Source: JANWHF01 sp036276235
GTDB lineage: Bacteria > Planctomycetota > Phycisphaerae > Tepidisphaerales > Tepidisphaeraceae
NCBI GenBank assembly: GCA_036276235.1
Contig: DATBDZ010000190.1
Span: 1-10,903, forward strand
Direction: 5' to 3'
Length of the DNA stretch: 10,903 nucleotides
A model generated the notes under the pieces. The model saw only the letters and a list, made by a program, of their open reading frames with translations, searched no databases and was not told the origin of the DNA. Shown piece by piece: positions 7,064-10,903 of the stretch. The first letter of the stretch is position 1. The number at the start of each line of letters is the position of its first letter. Made by a program: the position numbers and the translations under genes.

Positions 7064-7103
7064 TCCGTTGGAAGTCCGAAATCTGAATCCCCGAAATCCG
7101 AAT

Positions 7104-7251
7104 GAATTCCGGGTAGTGGGTCAGTTGGAATTCCTGGGTGGGTGCCACAGGTCGCGGTACTCCGAGACCTGTGCTTTTTCTGGCACAAGAGACGCACAGG
7201 TCTGCGAGTACGCCGACCTGTGGCACCCAAAACTCACCCACTACCGAATTC
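7104..7251. repeat. REPIN-like paired palindrome (CACAGGTC...GACCTGTG)
   Basis: Two short hairpins stand in inverted orientation: CACAGGTC/GACCTGTG at 7146-7153 with 7166-7173, and again at 7195-7202 with 7215-7222. Together they form a longer near-perfect inverted repeat (7140-7162 against 7206-7228) around a 43-nt centre. An outer pair at 7104-7121 and 7236-7251 (GGGTAGTGGGT and complement, one-base gap) encloses it. Flanking copies of CCGAAATCCGA (from 7091 and 7251) add another repeat family. Two inverted REP units with a spacer is the REPIN design, normally moved in trans by a RAYT transposase; none is in this window. Positions 7064-7103 and 7260-7399 carry no gene. Confidence 0.75.
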
Positions 7252-7399
7252 CGAAATCCGACTGACGCGGTACACGGCGCGCTCACTTGTCAGTTGCGAA
7301 TTCACGCACTCGCCGAGGCGGAATTAACTTTTGCCGATCCGGCGGGTATTCAGGTCTACGAAGGGGACGGAACTACAAACACTCTTGGAGGCACAATCG

Positions 7400-8197
7400 A
7401 TGATGACCGTCTTGAAGAATATTGCGGGAACATTTCTGGGGGTCGGGCTTGTGGCCGGCGGCGCGTTTGCGCAGCAGCAACAGCCGGCGCAACAGCCACA
7501 GCCGGCGCAGCAACCGGCCATCCGGCCCCCCGCCCGCGAGCCGGCGGATGTGCCGAAGATCAAGGGCGCTGAGGACCCGAGCAACCCGTTCCTCAAGCGG
7601 CACGAAGGATTCCTCAAAGACCTGAAGGACAAGAACGGCAAGGTCGGCATCCTCTTCGTCGGCGACTCCATCACCGACGGCTGGCGCGGACGCGGCAAGG
7701 AAGTCTTCGAGAAAAACTACGGCTCGATGGACCCGCTCAACATCGGCATCGGCGGCGATCGCACCCAGCACGTCCTCTGGCGGCTCGATCATGGCGAAGT
7801 CGAAGGGATCAACCCCAAGGTTGCCGTCCTGATGATCGGCACCAACAACCTCGGCAACGCCAGCAACGAAAACATTGTCGAAGGCGTCACCAAAATCGTG
7901 AAGGAGCTCAACGAGAAGCTCCCGACAACCAAGGTGCTGCTGCTGGCGATCTTCCCGCGCGATGCGAAGCCAGACAGCCCGCGGCGAGCCGCCATCAAGC
8001 AGATCAACGAGCAACTGGCCAAGCTCGACGACGGCGGCAAGCATGTGAAATACCTGGACATCGGCCCCAAGTTCCTCGAATCCGACGGATCACTCTCCAA
8101 AGAGATCATGCCGGATGCACTGCATCCGAATGAGAGAGGGTATGAGATCTGGGCGGATTCGATGGAGCCGACGCTGGTGGAGTTGATGAAGGAGTGA
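7400..8197 (+). CDS. Exported SGNH/GDSL hydrolase, PAF-acetylhydrolase-like
   Basis: This 265-aa esterase acts outside the cytoplasm. Residues 1-24 form a signal peptide ending GGAFA, followed by a Gln/Pro-rich linker (about 25-52). The SGNH blocks are all present: S90 in GDSITDGW (block I), the glycine of IGIGGDRT (about 116-121, block II), N149 in IGTNN (block III) and D239/H242 in DALHPN (block V). The GDSITDGW...GGDRTQHVLWRL spacing is that of the family resembling mammalian PAF acetylhydrolase IB subunits; bacterial relatives often deacetylate carbohydrates, so a sugar ester is likely but not shown. GGAGG lies 8 nt before the tandem ATG at 7400/7403. It is preceded by the REPIN-like element and followed by palindromes, so it is probably transcribed alone. 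Confidence 0.92.
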   Translation: MMTVLKNIAGTFLGVGLVAGGAFAQQQQPAQQPQPAQQPAIRPPAREPADVPKIKGAEDPSNPFLKRHEGFLKDLKDKNGKVGILFVGDSITDGWRGRGKEVFEKNYGSMDPLNIGIGGDRTQHVLWRLDHGEVEGINPKVAVLMIGTNNLGNASNENIVEGVTKIVKELNEKLPTTKVLLLAIFPRDAKPDSPRRAAIKQINEQLAKLDDGGKHVKYLDIGPKFLESDGSLSKEIMPDALHPNERGYEIWADSMEPTLVELMKE

Positions 8198-8226
8198 GGG
8201 CCGCCCGACATGGAGTGCTCTGAGAA

Positions 8227-8351
8227 CCCTCTCCCCTGTACTCAGGGGAGAGGGCAGGGTGAGGGGACGGCGAGCTGCGATATCGCGCGGTTCGCAAATC
8301 TGCGGCTCGTCCCCTCACCCCAACCCTCTCCCCTGAGTACAGGGGAGAGGG
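8227..8351. repeat. Paired palindromic element, 125 bp
   Basis: Hairpins 8227-8254 and 8324-8351 are each 28 bp with near-perfect self-complementarity (CCCTCTCCCCTG...CAGGGGAGAGGG) and lie in inverted orientation (GTACTC against GAGTAC at the tips). Just inside, GGTGAGGGGACG (8258-8269) pairs with CGTCCCCTCACC (8299-8313 region), so the unit folds as two hairpins on a shared stem. The design is REPIN-like. The same element recurs inside the ketosynthase gene in diverged form (9505-9609) and starts again at 10889. Confidence 0.85.
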
Positions 8352-8370
8352 AGCAGGCGCGCAACGGATC

Positions 8371-8428
8371 GGCGGGATAAATCCCGCCCTACCTCAGAGG
8401 GCCAACGTAGGGCGGGATTTATCCCGCC
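8371..8428. terminator. Perfect 22-bp inverted repeat between convergent genes
   Basis: Arms 8371-8392 and 8407-8428 are exact inverted repeats (GGCGGGATAAATCCCGCC plus four more bases) with a 14-nt loop. Each arm is itself palindromic (GGCGGGAT/ATCCCGCC). It lies between the 3' ends of the esterase (8197, plus) and the ketosynthase gene (8455, minus), 27 bp from the latter's stop, where a bidirectional terminator is expected. There is no long T tract, so it may instead be another dispersed palindrome. Confidence 0.5.
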
Positions 8429-8454
8429 GTGGGCGCGCTGCTGGGGCGCTGCAC

Positions 8455-10824
8455 TCATACCAGTTCGATGCGGACCGCACTAACGATTCCCGTGTAATCG
8501 GATCCCACAGCGCAAAAATGTGTGATCGGCGCGGGTGCCTCCGCACCTGTCCCAGGAAACCTGCGCGTCAACAGCCCGGCAGCAACGCCCGCGAGCGGCG
8601 TCACGCTGAAACATTCGGGGATGTAGCCGGCGAGAGAACCCGCCGCGCATGATTTGGTGCCAAGGCGGCGCGCGGCCATTCGCTCGAGGCGATCGAGCCA
8701 GGTTCCGTTTGCGGAAGTGATGATCGGGCCAGAATGCCTCCATCGTTCGAGAGCGCGCGGTGCAACAGGCCCGGAAGCCGCTGTGATTTTTCCGCGGGCC
8801 TTTGCGCCGCGCGACTCAAGCGACGACGCGCTTTCGAGCACGAGCGTCACCGCTCCACATCCGACGGCAAAGCCGCCTTCCTGCGAAAATGCCGGCGAGG
8901 ATCTTCCGCGATACAGGCCCCAGTGCCGATAGGCATCGTTGACGAGCATCGAATATTCCTCGCCCGCGCCGACGATCGCGCGATCGCATTCGCCGATCGC
9001 GATGCGCGTGGCGGCCAGATGCAGCGCATCGACGCCGGCGGTGCGGGTACCGATCACCGTTTGACAGGGGCCTTTGAGCGAGAGCATCAGGCTCAGATGA
9101 GCCGCGGCGGCGTTGGGGACGCCCTCGGCGAAGAGCATCGGGTTGGCCGCCATGATCCCGTCTTCAACGATCTGGCGATAATACTGCTCGCTGTAGTTGG
9201 TGGAGCCGTGCGCGCTGCCGAGAACGGCCGAGCAGGATTCGGCAAAGGCGGGAATGCCTTCGATGCCGGCGTCCTTGCAGGCGAGCATCGTCGCCGCCAG
9301 CGTGACCTTGACGTAATCGCTCATTCGCCGCACGCGGCGGGCGTTGAGCAGATGGAGGTATTTCGATTCGGGGATGGGGCCACTGTCTTCGATGGCGGCG
9401 CGGACGGGTTTGCTCAATAGCGCAATGAATTGATCGTTGCCGATCGCGCCCGGGAGGACGACGCCGACGCCGGTGATGAAAACATCGCGAGCGAATCTCT
9501 TGTTCCCTCCTCCGGTACTCCGGGGGAGGGTTAGGGTGGGGGTTGGCGCGGTTGATGCCCGCTCGACAGTACCCCCTCGCCTGCCCTCCCCCGGAGTGCC
9601 GAGGGAGGGAGAACTTGGTCCTAGGATCATGCAGGCATTCGCGCCGCCAAATCCCAGCGATGTATTCAGCGTCGCTCGAATCGTCGCGGCGCGAGCGGCA
9701 CCCGTCGCGACCCGTAACCCGGAAAACTCAATCTGATCCTCCCGTACATTGGGGCATCCCGGCACGATCTGATCCGACAAACTCAGCGCCGAAAGAATCA
9801 GCTCCACCGCTCCCGCCCCGCCGAGCGTGTGGCCCAGATGACTCTTGAAAGCGACCACCGGCACGCGGGGCAATTCGCCGTCGAATGTGCGCGAGAGCGC
9901 CGCGAATTCGCCGGCGTCGTTGTCGGGAGTGCCGGTCGCGTGGGCGGCGATCATGTCGATATTTTGCGGAGTCAGGTTGGCGGAGGCCAGAGCCGCCCCC
10001 ATCGCGCGGGCCGCGCCTTCGCCTTGTGGGTGCGGCTGAGTGAGATGATGCGCGTCCGCGGATTCGCCGTAGCCGAGAATGCCCGCCAGCGGGCGCTTGC
10101 CGCGCGCGGCGGCGTCTTCGCCGCGCTCCAGAACTACGATGCCATAACCTTCGGCGAGCTTCATTCCCTCGCGATCGCGCGTGAAGGGGCGAAGCGGGCC
10201 GCTCGCCACCAGGCGCAGGCTGTTGAAGCCGCCGTAGACGTATTCGCTGATCGTGTCGTACCCGCCGGCGACGACCATATCGAGCCGGCCTGATTCCAGA
10301 AGCGACACCCCCATCGCGATCGCGCCCAGGCTGGAAGAACAGGCGGAGCAGGTGGTCGCGCGCAGGCCATCGAGCGGCAAGCCGCGCAGGGCGTTCCGCA
10401 GTGTTGCGCCAGCCAGAAATTGAGCCAGCGCGCCGGCATTGCGGGAGCGAAGAAAGACGCCTGCGGCGCGCATGCCATGCAGGGTAGTGCCCAGCAAAAC
10501 GCCGCAGCGATGCGACGGATAGATACGCGAGCGATCGAGTCCAGCATCGGCCAATGCCTCATCGATCGCGCGACGTAGATATCTCACCTCGCGCGGAAAT
10601 TCAGGAAGAAAGTCGGCTGGAAGATCGGGACATTGACCGCCATCGCGCCCTGCGGGGAGTGCCTGCTCGAGCGCGGTCAGCGGTCCCATGCCGCATCGTC
10701 CCTGGCGGATTGCGTCCCAGGTTTGTGCGCGCGAAAGCCCCAGAGGGGTGATCAGCCCCGCGCCGGTGATGACGATTTGTGAGGAACCTGAGGTCACGAA
10801 CGTGCTTGGAATCGATTCAGTCAC
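8455..10824 (-). CDS. Fused ketosynthase and chain-length-factor-like protein
   Basis: This 789-aa protein joins two beta-ketoacyl-ACP synthase folds. Domain one (about 16-402) is intact: C162 in SACSSSLGAI, H295 in AHATGTPDND, and K327 and H332 in FKSHLGHTLGGAG, so it should condense acyl and malonyl groups on ACP. Domain two (about 446-789) keeps the fold signatures (FITGVGVVLPG, GPCQTVIGTRTAGVDALHLA) but has R594 at the cysteine position, SANGT where HGTGT is expected, and no clear KSxxGH. It resembles a chain-length factor, a catalytically dead partner that shapes the tunnel in type II KS heterodimers. Normally these are two proteins. Residues 406-440 are encoded by a palindromic repeat. 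The start is GTG at 10824 with a weak ribosome site; a GTG nine codons later is possible. The pathway (polyketide, polyene or unusual fatty acid) is not decided here. Confidence 0.88.
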   Translation of the reverse strand: MTESIPSTFVTSGSSQIVITGAGLITPLGLSRAQTWDAIRQGRCGMGPLTALEQALPAGRDGGQCPDLPADFLPEFPREVRYLRRAIDEALADAGLDRSRIYPSHRCGVLLGTTLHGMRAAGVFLRSRNAGALAQFLAGATLRNALRGLPLDGLRATTCSACSSSLGAIAMGVSLLESGRLDMVVAGGYDTISEYVYGGFNSLRLVASGPLRPFTRDREGMKLAEGYGIVVLERGEDAAARGKRPLAGILGYGESADAHHLTQPHPQGEGAARAMGAALASANLTPQNIDMIAAHATGTPDNDAGEFAALSRTFDGELPRVPVVAFKSHLGHTLGGAGAVELILSALSLSDQIVPGCPNVREDQIEFSGLRVATGAARAATIRATLNTSLGFGGANACMILGPSSPSLGTPGEGRRGGTVERASTAPTPTLTLPRSTGGGNKRFARDVFITGVGVVLPGAIGNDQFIALLSKPVRAAIEDSGPIPESKYLHLLNARRVRRMSDYVKVTLAATMLACKDAGIEGIPAFAESCSAVLGSAHGSTNYSEQYYRQIVEDGIMAANPMLFAEGVPNAAAAHLSLMLSLKGPCQTVIGTRTAGVDALHLAATRIAIGECDRAIVGAGEEYSMLVNDAYRHWGLYRGRSSPAFSQEGGFAVGCGAVTLVLESASSLESRGAKARGKITAASGPVAPRALERWRHSGPIITSANGTWLDRLERMAARRLGTKSCAAGSLAGYIPECFSVTPLAGVAAGLLTRRFPGTGAEAPAPITHFCAVGSDYTGIVSAVRIELV
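9505..9609. repeat. Palindromic element inside the ketosynthase gene, 105 bp
   Basis: Two 26-bp hairpins, 9505-9530 (CCCTCC...GGGGGAGGG) and 9584-9609 (CCCTCCCCCGG...GAGGGAGGG), lie in inverted orientation with GTACTC and GAGTGC tips. Inside, AGGGTGGGGGT (from 9533) faces ACCCCCTCGCCTGCCCT (from 9571). The layout is the same as in 8227-8351, with diverged sequence. The element is exactly 35 codons and has no stop in the coding frame. It encodes the low-complexity SPSLGTPGEGRRGG to TPTLTLPRSTGGG linker between the two ketosynthase domains. Confidence 0.8.
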
Positions 10825-10888
10825 CTGCGAACGCGGTCGCAGTGTAGAGTTGCAATTTTTCCTCGCAGAGCCAGAAAACGGGCTTTCT

Positions 10889-10903
10889 CCCTCTCCCCTG
10901 TAC
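10889..10903. repeat. Start of another CCCTCTCCCCTGTAC palindrome, cut by the window edge
   Basis: These 15 bases are identical to the first 15 bases of the hairpin at 8227-8254. They lie 65 bp upstream of the ketosynthase start, so the gene is bracketed by copies of the element. The rest lies outside the window. Positions 10825-10888, the upstream region of the ketosynthase gene, are moderately AT-rich near 10850 and probably hold its promoter; no clear boxes are visible. Confidence 0.65.

Noticed and set aside
7138..7572. Plus-strand 144-codon ORF crossing the REPIN-like element
   Set aside because: It consists of repeat translation followed by an out-of-frame reading of the esterase start.
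7373..8044. Minus-strand open frame of 223 codons opposite the esterase gene
   Set aside because: All SGNH motifs are on the plus strand; this is a shadow.
8227..8428. Possible CRISPR array from repeated palindromes
   Set aside because: The units are inverted, not direct, are too few and lack regular spacers.
8734..9420. Plus-strand open frame of 228 codons opposite ketosynthase domain two
   Set aside because: The minus-strand frame has continuous ketosynthase homology; the plus-strand product is compositionally typical of antisense GC-rich DNA.
1..10903. tRNA or rRNA genes, phage or defence modules
   Set aside because: No cloverleaf with a GTTCRANNC arm, no rRNA-like stretch and no integrase, nuclease or restriction motif was seen on either strand.

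Overview
The window most likely comes from a planctomycete; Phycisphaerae or a Gemmata-like lineage would fit, but I cannot settle the class. The evidence is the gene content: a secreted protein starting with an LExRxLLS (LEPR-XLL type) motif followed by SdrD-B-like and delta-60 repeats; a CxxC-N-Y-D-L...CPECG zinc ribbon; a 'MTExxWL...RAVEVAERxAD...HVRGCWVxDLLLG' protein of a type I know from Gemmata-like genomes; and many palindromic intergenic repeats. The DNA is GC-rich with GC-rich third codon positions. No rRNA, tRNA, CRISPR array or transposase gene was found.

Layout. Positions 1-959 hold no convincing large gene. They contain a 21-bp perfect inverted repeat (19-93), a nested inverted-repeat block (163-318), a doubtful small minus-strand ORF (282-389) and an AT-rich leader. 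On the plus strand follow a large secreted surface protein (960-3428), a two-TM zinc-ribbon protein (3477-4055), a tiny CxCxxC ORF that seems cut by a frameshift (4064-4198), a TM plus zinc-ribbon protein fused to the planctomycete domain (4394-5452), a nitrilase-superfamily amidohydrolase (5469-6314), a small exported protein (6389-7063), a REPIN-like repeat (7104-7251) and an exported SGNH/GDSL esterase (7400-8197). A convergent intergenic region (8198-8454) carries two palindromic elements. The minus strand then carries one 789-residue gene (8455-10824) that fuses an intact ketosynthase to a catalytically dead, chain-length-factor-like ketosynthase.

The most interesting point is in that last gene. 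The linker between its two ketosynthase domains (9505-9609, exactly 105 bp or 35 codons) has the architecture of the intergenic paired-palindrome element at 8227-8351, and another copy of that element begins at the window's right edge (10889-10903). A mobile palindromic repeat therefore appears to have been domesticated as an in-frame linker, and may have created the fusion.

The genes do not form one obvious pathway. The surface protein, the small exported protein and the esterase act outside the cytoplasm. The ketosynthase fusion suggests a fatty-acid or polyketide-like cluster continuing to the right of the window. I see no defence, phage or CRISPR system.
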